Source: a bacterium D16-56
Lineage (GTDB): Bacteria > Bacillota > Clostridia > Lachnospirales > Lachnospiraceae
Assembly: GCA_003611875.1 (NCBI GenBank)
Contig: RAYY01000039.1
Location: 1 to 39,785, forward strand
Reading direction: 5' to 3'
DNA length: 39,785 nucleotides
Part shown: one piece after another, positions 7,687-15,453 of the stretch
Position numbering within the stretch: position 1 is the first letter of the stretch
How the letters are laid out: the number at the start of each line of letters is the position of its first letter
Translations under genes and position numbers: made by a program
Notes under the pieces: model-generated
The model's input: the letters and a program-made list of their open reading frames with translations, nothing else
Database searches by the model: none
Told to the model about the DNA's origin: nothing

Positions 7687-9057
7687 TTATGCATTGCTGG
7701 GCTGAGAGCTAATAACGGCTTGTTGATATTCAATTTTTTTGAACAGTCCCAAACACAAAAATACAGACAGGACAATGGAAAGATAATCGGCAAAGGGCTG
7801 GGCATAAATAACACCATCTAGTCCAAAGCATTTATTCAGGATAAACACGGACGGAATGAAGACTAAGCCCTGACGGCATATGGTCAGTATCAGGGAAGGA
7901 AGGGCCTTTCCCATGCCCTGAATGGTGTTAATACATAAAAACAGAATCCCAATCACCGGGCCGGATATCTGAAGGGCAATCACCATCTGGATACCGTAAG
8001 CAATGACTTCAGGGTCATTAATAAAAGCTTGAATCAAGAATTGTCTGGCAATGACCATGGCAATGGTCAGGATGGTTCCCATGGCTATAGCACAGATTCC
8101 GGTGAATTTAAAAACCTTCATCAGCCTTTCTTTATTTTTGGCGCCATAGTTGTATCCGATTAAGGGCTGGATGCCGGCACACAGACCTATCTGTAAAAGA
8201 ACAACCAGCATATTGGATTTCATGGCAACACCCATAGCTGCAACAGGGGTGTCACCGTAGCCTGCCAGTGCCAGATTCAGAATAATGTTGGCACAGCTCA
8301 TAAGAATATTATTGAGAGAGGCAGGAATACCAATGGAGGTGACGCTTAAAGCGATCTGATTGCCCATGGAGAAATCCTTCAGGTGAATGGAAAGACTGGA
8401 TTTCTTCATGAGGAAATATCCAATGTAAAAGGCGCTGGCAGCAATATTGCCAATTACGGTGGCAATGGCAGCGCCGGCTACCCCCCAGCCAAAGACAAGA
8501 ATCATAATCGGATCCAGGACAATATTGGTGATCGTACCAATCAGGTTTCCGATCATGGATTCCTTGGAGGCGCCCTCACCCCGCAAAATATTGCCGAATG
8601 CAGTGCCGAACATGATAAATGGACCGCCAAATGCAATGTAGGTCAAATATTCTCTGGCATAGTCTATGGTATTTTCACTGGCACCGATCATCTTTAAGAT
8701 AAATTCCATACCAATAAGAAATGAAGCAGCCATGATAATACCCAGTCCTAGGGAGCCATAGCAGCAAAAGGATGAGATCTGTCTTGCCCTCTCGGTCTTT
8801 TTTTCGCCCAGAGCTCGGGAAATAGCGGAGCTTCCGCCGATGCCGAACAGGTTTCCCAGTGCCATGAATACCATGAATACAGGGGTAGCCAGGGATACGG
8901 CAGCTACCTGCATAGGATCGCCGGTCTGGCCGATGAAAAAGGTGTCAGCCATATTATAAATAACGACTACCAGCATGGATATCATAGTGGGAATCGCCAT
9001 AGTAGCTACGGCCTTGGGAATGGGTGCGTCTTCAAACAGGTATTTGTTGGTGTTCAT
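7687..9057 (-). CDS. MATE-family multidrug efflux transporter
   Basis: A 456-residue polytopic membrane protein with about twelve hydrophobic segments, matching the MATE (NorM/MepA/DinF) family. Typical sequences are AIPTMISMLVVVIYNMADTFFIG at the start, the GIGGSSAISRALGEK loop after helix 2 and a second homologous half with QPLIGYNYGAKN. It would export cationic drugs or metabolites using Na+ or H+. AGGAGG lies just before the start. A MarR regulator is encoded upstream in the same direction with a 121-base gap. This arrangement and a shared operator suggest drug- or metabolite-induced derepression, as known for MepR-MepA of staphylococci. Confidence 0.94.
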   Translation of the reverse strand: MNTNKYLFEDAPIPKAVATMAIPTMISMLVVVIYNMADTFFIGQTGDPMQVAAVSLATPVFMVFMALGNLFGIGGSSAISRALGEKKTERARQISSFCCYGSLGLGIIMAASFLIGMEFILKMIGASENTIDYAREYLTYIAFGGPFIMFGTAFGNILRGEGASKESMIGNLIGTITNIVLDPIMILVFGWGVAGAAIATVIGNIAASAFYIGYFLMKKSSLSIHLKDFSMGNQIALSVTSIGIPASLNNILMSCANIILNLALAGYGDTPVAAMGVAMKSNMLVVLLQIGLCAGIQPLIGYNYGAKNKERLMKVFKFTGICAIAMGTILTIAMVIARQFLIQAFINDPEVIAYGIQMVIALQISGPVIGILFLCINTIQGMGKALPSLILTICRQGLVFIPSVFILNKCFGLDGVIYAQPFADYLSIVLSVFLCLGLFKKIEYQQAVISSQPSNA

Positions 9058-9078
9058 AATGATGTCCTCCTATTTTAA

Positions 9079-9094
9079 TGTTAGTATACTTACA
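9079..9094. promoter_or_regulatory. Putative MarR operator before the MATE gene
   Basis: TGTTAGTATACTTACA is a near-perfect palindrome and matches, with one difference, the site at 9636-9651 upstream of the MarR gene. It sits about 20 bases before the MATE start codon. Confidence 0.6.
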
Positions 9095-9178
9095 ATTTGA
9101 GAAAAAGAAATACCAACAGGGATGCTTGTTGGCATGTAATTATATTTTTATTTGACAGTTGGGTAGTTAGGTGTGCAT

Positions 9179-9607
9179 CTATCGAATGTTTTCTTCCAAC
9201 TGTCTGAGAAGCCGTCTCAAGAGCTGCAGGTTTTCCGGAGAGATGTTGGATTGAAAAATATCTTCAAACCGGTGGAGACGGTCTTTCATGCGCTTATGTG
9301 CTTTTATTCCCTTTTCTGTGATAATCAGCTTTTTCATTCGGGCATCATCCGGGGCGGATATACGTTGAATGTAACCGTTTTTTTCCATGAGCTGCAGCAT
9401 GTGGCTGGCAGTGGAGCGGCGAATGGAAAAATTTTTTTCAATGTCCCGCTGCATGATATCCTGATCTTGATTCAGGGTCAGATAGTTTAGAACCCAGCTT
9501 TGATGGGCAGTCAAAGTCTCCTCCTCTTCCGAGACCATCTGATTGATCTTACGGCTGATGAGGTTGGATAAGGTGCGGATCTGAAAGCCTATATGGTCGG
9601 TGGGCAT
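9179..9607 (-). CDS. MarR-family transcriptional regulator
   Basis: A 142-residue winged-helix regulator. The recognition helix region is IEKNFSIRRSTASHMLQLMEKNGYIQRI, followed by the wing DDARMKKLIITEKG, both classic MarR features. Helices at the two ends would form the dimer interface. It probably represses itself and the downstream MATE gene and lets go on ligand binding. The ATG at 9607 was chosen because it gives the standard N-terminus and has GAAAGGA upstream; an in-frame extension to 9679 would run through the putative operator. Palindromes at 9079 and 9636 support local regulation. Confidence 0.92.
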   Translation of the reverse strand: MPTDHIGFQIRTLSNLISRKINQMVSEEEETLTAHQSWVLNYLTLNQDQDIMQRDIEKNFSIRRSTASHMLQLMEKNGYIQRISAPDDARMKKLIITEKGIKAHKRMKDRLHRFEDIFQSNISPENLQLLRRLLRQLEENIR

Positions 9608-9635
9608 GGATTTAAAATCCTTTCGAAGAAATAAA

Positions 9636-9651
9636 TGTAAGTATGCTAACA
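9636..9651. promoter_or_regulatory. Putative MarR operator before the marR-like gene
   Basis: TGTAAGTATGCTAACA is a near palindrome that reads on the other strand as the 9079-9094 site with one substitution. It lies about 30 bases upstream of the MarR start. Confidence 0.6.
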
Positions 9652-9832
9652 GTTTAATACTGGGTAAAGAAATTGTCAATGTTAATTTTTTATATTTTAA
9701 AAAGGTGAAAGTGTTTTTTGAAATTTGTAAGCTTATAACAAAGTTAAGAAAAATATAAATTTTTCATTGATATTTGAAAAGTTCTGTATATAACAGAAAA
9801 AAACTTGTCATACAATATTGGTAAAGAAAATT

Positions 9833-10036
9833 ATGACTCAAAAGATGAATGTCACGGAACAGGGTTGTCTGGATATGGAAAAGGTTTTATAGTACAGGAG
9901 AATTGTGGAGCCGGAGGCAAGATATCTGGCAGGGATTCATTTGACGGATGAGTTGCCGGAGGAGCTGGAGATATCTTTCTATACTATGCGGAAGAATGCT
10001 GACCGTGCCAGACAGATCAGCCAGGGAAGTGGATGA
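9833..10036 (+). pseudogene. Possible remnant of a GntR/FCD regulator
   Basis: One frame reads MTQKMNVTEQGCLDMEKVL, an in-frame TAG at 9890, then YRRIVEPEARYLAG and about 32 more residues to TGA. The pattern (DMEKV, then YRRIVEPEA) resembles the beginning of the FCD ligand domain of FadR-type GntR regulators. Neither the DNA-binding domain before it nor the rest of the FCD domain after it is present. I therefore read it as a decayed fragment about 67 codons long. The family assignment is from memory of the motif and is uncertain. The flanks (9680-9832 and 10037-10190) are AT-rich and otherwise show nothing clear. Confidence 0.4.
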
Positions 10037-10197
10037 AGGCTGCTAAAATGATTACAGTGCAGGAATTTTTCAGAAATTTCTTTAAGGCAATTCCGGCTTT
10101 AAAAACAGGTGCATTTTTAGAAGATTTTTGTTAAAATAGATTTGTTTCAATATGGATGACAGAGCGATGAAAAGTACGAACGAAAGGGGATTATGTG

Positions 10198-11085
10198 ATG
10201 GATGACCCGGTACAATGCTACCGTATCAGTTCTAATTTCCGAATGCTGGGAAGGCTGCCCATTGAGGATGTGGAGCTTTATCTGACCGTATGTGGTACAG
10301 AGCGCTGTACGCCGGATAAATCCTATGGACCGATTGTGCGAAGGGATTATCATGTCCATTTCGTTCTGTCGGGCAGAGGGACTCTGGAAATGGACGGAAG
10401 GGTATACCAGCCTCACAGGGGGCAGATATTTGTGACAGTGCCAGGTGTTGATCTTTTTTACTATTCGGATCCGCAGGATCCATGGCATTATGCGTGGGTT
10501 TCTTTTAACGGGTCCAAGGCGTCTCTTTATCTGGAGAAGGCGGGGATCACGGCAGATCATCCGGTTCGTGACTGTTATTTGGAGCCGGAGGAGTTTTTGG
10601 GGATTATTGAGGAGATTCTGAATCATCATGAGATTACCGTGGCCAATGAACTGACAAGAACAGCGCTTTTGTATCAAATTCTTGCTATGCTGGTAAATTC
10701 CCATAATCAGAATCTTGAGAGGCAGAATAAGCCCTTGCCTCATGATTATTCGCCGGATGTGTATGTGGACAATGCTCTTGGCTATATTCATAATCATTAT
10801 GCCCATGCAAAGGTCAGTGATATTGCTTCCTATATTGGGATTACCCGCTCTTATCTGACTCATATTTTTAAACAGAGGATGGAGATCTCTCCCCAGGAGT
10901 ATCTTTTAAGCTATCGGCTGGAGCAGGGCAGCAGGCTTCTTAGGACTACCGGAATGTCGATCCAGGAGATTGCAGAGGCTATTGGATATGAGAATCCTCT
11001 GACATTTTCCAAGATGTTTAAGAATGCTTATGGGGTTAGTCCAAAGCATTACCGGCTGAAGGTATTGGAGAAGAAGGAAGGTTGA
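10198..11085 (+). CDS. AraC-family regulator with cupin sensor domain
   Basis: A 295-residue transcription factor. The N-terminal half (to about residue 140) is an AraC-type cupin, recognisable from YHVHFVLSGRGTLEMDGRVYQPHRGQIFVTVPG. The C-terminal 100 residues are two helix-turn-helix motifs: AKVSDIASYIGITRSYLTHIFK, then MSIQEIAEAIGYENPLTFSKMFK with the final GVSPKHYR. Such proteins usually sense a sugar and activate glycoside genes. The nearest candidates are the sugar-binding lipoprotein gene and the GH27 gene convergent to it. The ATG at 10198 follows AAAGGGGA by about eight bases; a GTG at 10195 is possible. Confidence 0.92.
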   Translation: MDDPVQCYRISSNFRMLGRLPIEDVELYLTVCGTERCTPDKSYGPIVRRDYHVHFVLSGRGTLEMDGRVYQPHRGQIFVTVPGVDLFYYSDPQDPWHYAWVSFNGSKASLYLEKAGITADHPVRDCYLEPEEFLGIIEEILNHHEITVANELTRTALLYQILAMLVNSHNQNLERQNKPLPHDYSPDVYVDNALGYIHNHYAHAKVSDIASYIGITRSYLTHIFKQRMEISPQEYLLSYRLEQGSRLLRTTGMSIQEIAEAIGYENPLTFSKMFKNAYGVSPKHYRLKVLEKKEG

Positions 11086-11282
11086 AGGTTCCGATAAATT
11101 TATCGCGATAAAAATGGAATCTCAAAAGCACCATGAAATAAGACTTAGAGATTCCGAGAGGCTATGAATGCGAAAAAGAAGGAATAGAGTTTAAATACCA
11201 CAATATGGAATGCCAGATCCTGGTATTTTGTATTGTAGTATTTAAACTCTATTAGGGGGGTTATGTGGTTTTTTACGTTTTT
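11086..11282. other. Intergenic region with three inverted repeats
   Basis: Between convergent genes lie a 14-base perfect palindrome CGATAAATTTATCG (11092-11105), an 8-bp inverted repeat GGAATCTC/GAGATTCC (11116-11123 and 11148-11155), and the long hairpin at 11183-11253 listed separately. No open frame is convincing. Confidence 0.6.
11183..11253 (+). repeat. 34-bp near-perfect hairpin
   Basis: Arm 11183-11216 pairs with 11220-11253 around a three-base ATC loop: 33 of 34 positions pair (29 Watson-Crick, four G-U) with a single C-A mismatch. The four wobble pairs are allowed only in plus-strand RNA. No T run follows the hairpin, so it is not an ordinary terminator. It may still end transcription between the converging genes, or be a small RNA or the remnant of a miniature repeat element. 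Confidence 0.7.
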
Positions 11283-12566
11283 TTATTCTTCTGCCATTTT
11301 TTCATTCATAAAGCTGGCAATTTCTTTGCAGGCTTCTTCCATAGTAATTTCAGCGGTGTAAGCCCGTACCATTACCTGTTGAGAATAATCCTCCCAGATT
11401 TTGGTGTTGGCAGTGTAGGGGCGGATGATCATGTCCTCTGTCATATCCAGATATGCCTGCAGGTTAAAGTCAGGGGCACAGTCTACCCATTTGTCAGAGG
11501 TTCCCATATAAGCGGACATGGTGACACCGATTTCGGCCTGTTTTCTCTGAGCTTCTTCGCTTCCTAAATATTCCAGAAGCTTCCAGGCATTTTCTGTGTT
11601 AGAGCCTTCTGCACAAGCTGCCCATCCCAAACCATTGTAGATGGTTTTTCTTGTTCCGTCATTTGCCATGGGAAGAACGGCTACATCGGCGTTAGCTGCA
11701 ATGTATTCATTTTCGGCAAATGCATTGACCATCCAGGAGCCCTGCAGGGTCATGGCAGAACGGCCGGAGCTGAAAAGGACATCAGTGGTATTTTCTCCCA
11801 TCATCTGTTGGGTGGGCATGCAGACAGTCACCAGGTTATCATACCACCAGTTCATGGCGGCGATCGTCTCGGGAGCGTCCCAACCAGATGCGGATTTATC
11901 CTCATTAAGAATGTAGCCGCCCATGTCGTAGATCAAGTTATAGTAACCGTCCTGATTGTAGGAAGCAGGAGAAGCAAATCCATATTGGCTATTGTCTTTA
12001 TCGGTCAGCTTTGCTGCAGCTTCGGCGAAGGTATCCCATGTCCAGGTTTCGTCCGGATAGGAGATGCCTGCCTCATCAAACATGGTCTTGTTGTACCAGA
12101 GAGCAATGGTGTCATAATCTTTGGGGATAGCATAGGTTTTTCCATCGTATTGATATAATCCCAGAATATCTTCATAATAATTCTCTGGATTAATTACGTC
12201 ACTTTGAGAAATCCGGTCAGTCAAATCGAGAAGTATATCATTGCGCATAAACATCTGACTATAATTGGAGTGCATCCAGAATACGTCCGGCAGGGTTCCT
12301 CCCTGGGCGCCTGCCTCCAGAAGAGTCCAGTATTGATCCCAGGGAACAACCTGGATTTCTACGGCAATACCGGTTTCTTTGGTGAAATCATCCATAATAG
12401 ACTTTAGTCCCGGAAGCTGATTATTATCCCAGATGGATACAGAAAGGGCGTTGCTGTTTGTGTTACCGGCATTTTCGGAATTTCCGCCGGCGCTGCCGCC
12501 GCAGGCAGCCAGGGAAGTACACAGAGCAGCGGCTAAAATTGTGGATAGTACTCGATTTTTTTTCAT
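11283..12566 (-). CDS. Sugar ABC transporter substrate-binding lipoprotein (orphan)
   Basis: A 427-residue family 1 extracellular solute-binding protein. The signal peptide ends in LAAC (Cys22), followed by a short Gly/Asn/Ser linker. The body has the usual features: ALSVSIWDNNQLPGLKSIMDDF, VVPWDQYWTLLEAG, DVFWMHSNYSQMF and ALWYNKTMFDEAGI. It should bind an oligosaccharide for an ABC importer, but no permease or ATPase gene is next to it. It must use a transporter encoded elsewhere or act as a sensor. AGGAGG precedes the start. It lies downstream of the GH27 gene on the same strand, suggesting an alpha-galactoside ligand. This is inference from position only. Confidence 0.92.
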   Translation of the reverse strand: MKKNRVLSTILAAALCTSLAACGGSAGGNSENAGNTNSNALSVSIWDNNQLPGLKSIMDDFTKETGIAVEIQVVPWDQYWTLLEAGAQGGTLPDVFWMHSNYSQMFMRNDILLDLTDRISQSDVINPENYYEDILGLYQYDGKTYAIPKDYDTIALWYNKTMFDEAGISYPDETWTWDTFAEAAAKLTDKDNSQYGFASPASYNQDGYYNLIYDMGGYILNEDKSASGWDAPETIAAMNWWYDNLVTVCMPTQQMMGENTTDVLFSSGRSAMTLQGSWMVNAFAENEYIAANADVAVLPMANDGTRKTIYNGLGWAACAEGSNTENAWKLLEYLGSEEAQRKQAEIGVTMSAYMGTSDKWVDCAPDFNLQAYLDMTEDMIIRPYTANTKIWEDYSQQVMVRAYTAEITMEEACKEIASFMNEKMAEE

Positions 12567-12608
12567 GGTTACGTCCTCCTCGTTTTAAGGTATTTGCCTT
12601 CTTTTTTC

Positions 12609-12628
12609 ACCTGCTTTTGCAGCAGGTC
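12609..12628 (-). promoter_or_regulatory. Small hairpin in the leader of the binding-protein gene
   Basis: ACCTGCT pairs with AGCAGGT around a short loop, about 45 bases before the lipoprotein start. It could be a leader RNA structure. No consensus promoter could be assigned with confidence in 12567-12700. Confidence 0.35.
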
Positions 12629-12725
12629 TATTGTTTTCTGATAAGTGGATTTTAGCATAAGAGGGTAAGGAAAAACATAATCGAATGTGTTTTGAATATG
12701 GAGTAAAAGGCTTTTCTGTATATAT

Positions 12726-12759
12726 CAGGCCAGGAAACAGATAGCTGATTCCTGGCCTG
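12726..12759. terminator. Strong hairpin after the GH27 unit
   Basis: CAGGCCAGGAA (12726-12736) pairs perfectly with TTCCTGGCCTG (12749-12759), with an inner CAG/CTG extension. It stands about 100 bases beyond the end of the small Cys-rich gene on the minus strand. The T-rich flank is on the plus-strand side, so its efficiency as a minus-strand terminator is unclear. Confidence 0.5.
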
Positions 12760-12857
12760 GTGAGTTTTGTTTATCTGTAAGTTATTTCAGTAAGTTATTT
12801 CAGGACCGTTCCTAAGGTTATTTTCAATGATGGATCAGGAGTCCATGGTACAATATT

Positions 12858-13058
12858 TCATTGAATAAATAAAGTACAGCCGATTTCTTTAAAATATTGA
12901 ATTTTGGCTTCAATATCTTCTTTTTTTACGTCAAAAGCTTCTGCAAGACAATCTATACAATAGTAAATTGTAGTACCGCGGTTAATGAGCTTTTTGGTCA
13001 TGGCGATCTCATCAGGAATCAGCAGTTTTTCGCATTTTCTGCAGCGGCACATCAGCAT
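12858..13058 (-). CDS. Small Cys-rich zinc-ribbon-like protein
   Basis: A 66-residue protein (64 if the second ATG, at 13052, is used). Two cysteine pairs, CRKC near the start and CIDC near residue 34, look like a four-Cys zinc-binding knuckle. A helical charged tail follows (FDVKKEDIEAKIQYFKEIGCTLF). I do not recognise a named family, though the composition suggests a metal-binding regulatory or adaptor protein. The stop codon of the alpha-galactosidase gene overlaps its start: TGA and ATG share one base at 13052 (TGATG). It is therefore probably translated by coupling with that enzyme. Confidence 0.75.
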   Translation of the reverse strand: MLMCRCRKCEKLLIPDEIAMTKKLINRGTTIYYCIDCLAEAFDVKKEDIEAKIQYFKEIGCTLFIQ

Positions 13059-14236
13059 TTTACCAATCTGCAGCGGAACAGGCGGCAGTCGTGGCCAGGC
13101 ACAGAAATCACATGATAATCCCGTTTCACCCCAATGTGTTCGCCTGTGAATACGTCCGTCATGTCAAAGCCATAGCCGGAGGCGTAAGGCAGACCCACAT
13201 CTGCAAAGATGCAGTGCATTTCCTGCTCCTCCTCGTGAAGATTGTAATAGGCAATGGCAAATTCCTGGTTGGAAAGATGTTTGATAAAGGTAAGCAGCTT
13301 ATCCTTTACCATGCGCAGCGGTTCTACGGCTTCATCAGAATCATCTTCCGGAACCATAACGCTTCTTTTTCCTACCAGATAAGGAGGACGGCATTCAATA
13401 TCCTGGTTGATGGCAATCAGCTCTTTATTTAAGAGAAGATCTTCCATCTGGGACGGCATATTACGAATGTCAGATCCCATAATCAGGGGAGTGCCAGAAA
13501 GGCACCACAGGGAGAACTGCATCCGGTATTCACTGTCTGTGCAGGGTTTTCCGATAGCTACGTTACCCTGATTGTACATGCCTACTGTCAGCATGTCCAT
13601 ATCGTTGAAGCAATAGGGACCAGACTGGCACAGGTGCTCTAATTGGGACTGGAAAATACCCATAAAGGAACGGAAGTTGTCAAAAATATCGCCGGTGGAG
13701 CGATAGGTGTGGGCGCCAATGGAACGCATCCAGTTCCAGGAATTTTCTGAGCCCCAGTTGCAGGCAGCAAATAGAATGTCTCTTCCTGTAGCTTTTAGAG
13801 CCATGCTCATAGTCTGGTAGCGGTTGATACAGTCAGCGTTTTTGGGAAAGTTGCAGTAGTCGTATTTCAGGTAATCAATACCCCACTGGGCAAACAGGGC
13901 AGCATCCTGAAATTCATGGTCATAGCTGGAGGGATATCCGGCGCAGGTCAGGATGCCGGCGCAGGAATACATGCCGAATTTCAGCCCTTTGCTGTGTACA
14001 TAGTCAGCCAGAGCTTTCATTCCGCTTGGGAATTTCTCTGGATCAGGAACCAGGTTTCCGGATGCATCTCTTTCTTTTAAAGACCAGCAGTCATCAATAA
14101 TCAGGTATTCATATCCGGCATCACGATATCCTTTTTCAATCATGGTATCGGCAATCTGACGGATCAGGGATTCGTTGATATCTTTTCCAAAGGTATTCCA
14201 GGAATTCCAGCCCATAGGCGGTTTTATTGCGGTCAT
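13052..14236 (-). CDS. Alpha-galactosidase, GH27
   Basis: A 394-residue retaining glycosidase that removes terminal alpha-1,6-galactose from melibiose, raffinose-type sugars or galactomannan pieces. The start PPMGWNSWNTFG and YEYLIIDDCW are GH27 signatures. The nucleophile is Asp126 in YLKYDYC and the acid/base is probably Asp214 in CFNDMDML. A beta-sandwich C-terminal domain follows the barrel. No signal peptide is seen, so it should act in the cytoplasm on imported sugar. AGGAGG precedes the ATG. A different-family alpha-galactosidase (GH36) is encoded 13 kb away, which suggests different substrates or regulation. Confidence 0.95.
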   Translation of the reverse strand: MTAIKPPMGWNSWNTFGKDINESLIRQIADTMIEKGYRDAGYEYLIIDDCWSLKERDASGNLVPDPEKFPSGMKALADYVHSKGLKFGMYSCAGILTCAGYPSSYDHEFQDAALFAQWGIDYLKYDYCNFPKNADCINRYQTMSMALKATGRDILFAACNWGSENSWNWMRSIGAHTYRSTGDIFDNFRSFMGIFQSQLEHLCQSGPYCFNDMDMLTVGMYNQGNVAIGKPCTDSEYRMQFSLWCLSGTPLIMGSDIRNMPSQMEDLLLNKELIAINQDIECRPPYLVGKRSVMVPEDDSDEAVEPLRMVKDKLLTFIKHLSNQEFAIAYYNLHEEEQEMHCIFADVGLPYASGYGFDMTDVFTGEHIGVKRDYHVISVPGHDCRLFRCRLVKC

Positions 14237-14274
14237 TGTTATATCCTCCTTGTGAATAGGTTATAAATGATTTT

Positions 14275-14303
14275 ATCATACTTGGCAGATGGTAACTTGT
14301 ACA
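14275..14303 (-). promoter_or_regulatory. Putative GH27 promoter
   Basis: On the minus strand TGTACA (14298-14303), 17 bases and TATGAT (14275-14280) lie about 40 bases before the GH27 start. TATGATAAAAT is mirrored on the plus strand at 14323-14333, an 11-bp inverted repeat that may mark two divergent -10 boxes, the other one serving the aldolase gene. Confidence 0.4.
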
Positions 14304-14412
14304 TAGAATATTGTTTGATTTTTATGATAAAATGTGTGGTGGTTTTTCGGCAGTTATGTTACAATGATGCAATCTTAGTAAAAGATGAAAAGTAAAAAGA
14401 AAGGGGAATATT

Positions 14413-15438
14413 GTGATTTCATTTGAAAGCGATTATACAACCGGCGCTTATCCAAAGCTTCTGCAGCGTCTTACAGAGACAAATATGGAGGTGCTGTCTG
14501 GATATGGAAATGATGTTTATTGTGAATCAGCACGTAAAAAAATACAGAAGGAGTGCGCATGTCCTGAGGCGGATGTGTTTTTTTTGGCAGGCGGGACCCA
14601 GACCAATGCAGTAGTGATTTCTTCCATGCTGCGGGAATATGAAGGTGTAATTGCTGCTAAAACCGGACATGTGAGTCTTCATGAGGCTGGAGCTGTTGAA
14701 ATTACAGGTCATAAGGTTCTGGAGCTTTCTCAGGTGGATGGTAAGCTGGAGGCGCCTGTTATTAAGCAGTTTTTAGAGCAGTTCTATCAGGATGAAAATT
14801 ATGAGCATATGGTGTTTCCTGGGATGGTTTATGTTTCTTATCCTACAGAATATGGAACCTTGTATACGAAGAAGGAATTAACAGAGATCTCAAAGGTGTG
14901 CAATGAATATCAGATTCCGTTGTTTCTGGATGGCGCCAGGCTTGGATATGGTTTGATGAGCAAAGAGGCAGATCTTTCTCTTGAAGATATTGCCAGGCTT
15001 TGTGATGTGTTCTATATTGGAGGAACCAAGGTTGGCGCACTTTGTGGGGAAGCTGTGGTATTTACAAAAAATAATATGCCAAAGCATTTTGTAAATCATG
15101 TAAAGCGTCATGGTGCGCTGATGGCAAAGGGGCGGTTATTGGGGGTTCAGTTTGATGCGCTGTTTACGGACGGGCTTTATTTTGAAATCAGCAAACATGC
15201 TATTAATATGGCAGAAGATATGAAAGCAGTCTTTAAGGAGAAGGGGTATCGGTTTTATTTGGAATCTCCCACAAATCAGCAGTTTTTTATTATAGAAAAT
15301 GAAAAACTAAAGAAGCTGCGGGAAAAGGTAAGGTTTGGATTTTGGGAAAAGTATGATGAGCTGCAAACAGTGGTACGGTTTGCTACAAGCTGGTCCACAA
15401 CAGAAGATGATCTCAAGTGGCTGAAGGAGATTTTATAA
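14413..15438 (+). CDS. Low-specificity threonine aldolase-like PLP enzyme
   Basis: A 341-residue aminotransferase-fold enzyme of the beta-eliminating lyase / threonine aldolase family. It should split L-threonine or allo-threonine into glycine and acetaldehyde. The PLP lysine is in FYIGGTKVGAL, the cofactor aspartate in PLFLDGARLGYGL, and the N-terminus FESDYTTGAYPKLLQ is typical. The start is GTG at 14413, five bases after AAGGGGAA. It is followed 15 bases later by ddh in the same direction, suggesting one amino-acid unit. Other PLP lyases in this fold are possible. Confidence 0.88.
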   Translation: MISFESDYTTGAYPKLLQRLTETNMEVLSGYGNDVYCESARKKIQKECACPEADVFFLAGGTQTNAVVISSMLREYEGVIAAKTGHVSLHEAGAVEITGHKVLELSQVDGKLEAPVIKQFLEQFYQDENYEHMVFPGMVYVSYPTEYGTLYTKKELTEISKVCNEYQIPLFLDGARLGYGLMSKEADLSLEDIARLCDVFYIGGTKVGALCGEAVVFTKNNMPKHFVNHVKRHGALMAKGRLLGVQFDALFTDGLYFEISKHAINMAEDMKAVFKEKGYRFYLESPTNQQFFIIENEKLKKLREKVRFGFWEKYDELQTVVRFATSWSTTEDDLKWLKEIL

Positions 15439-15453
15439 AGAATGGAGGACAAT

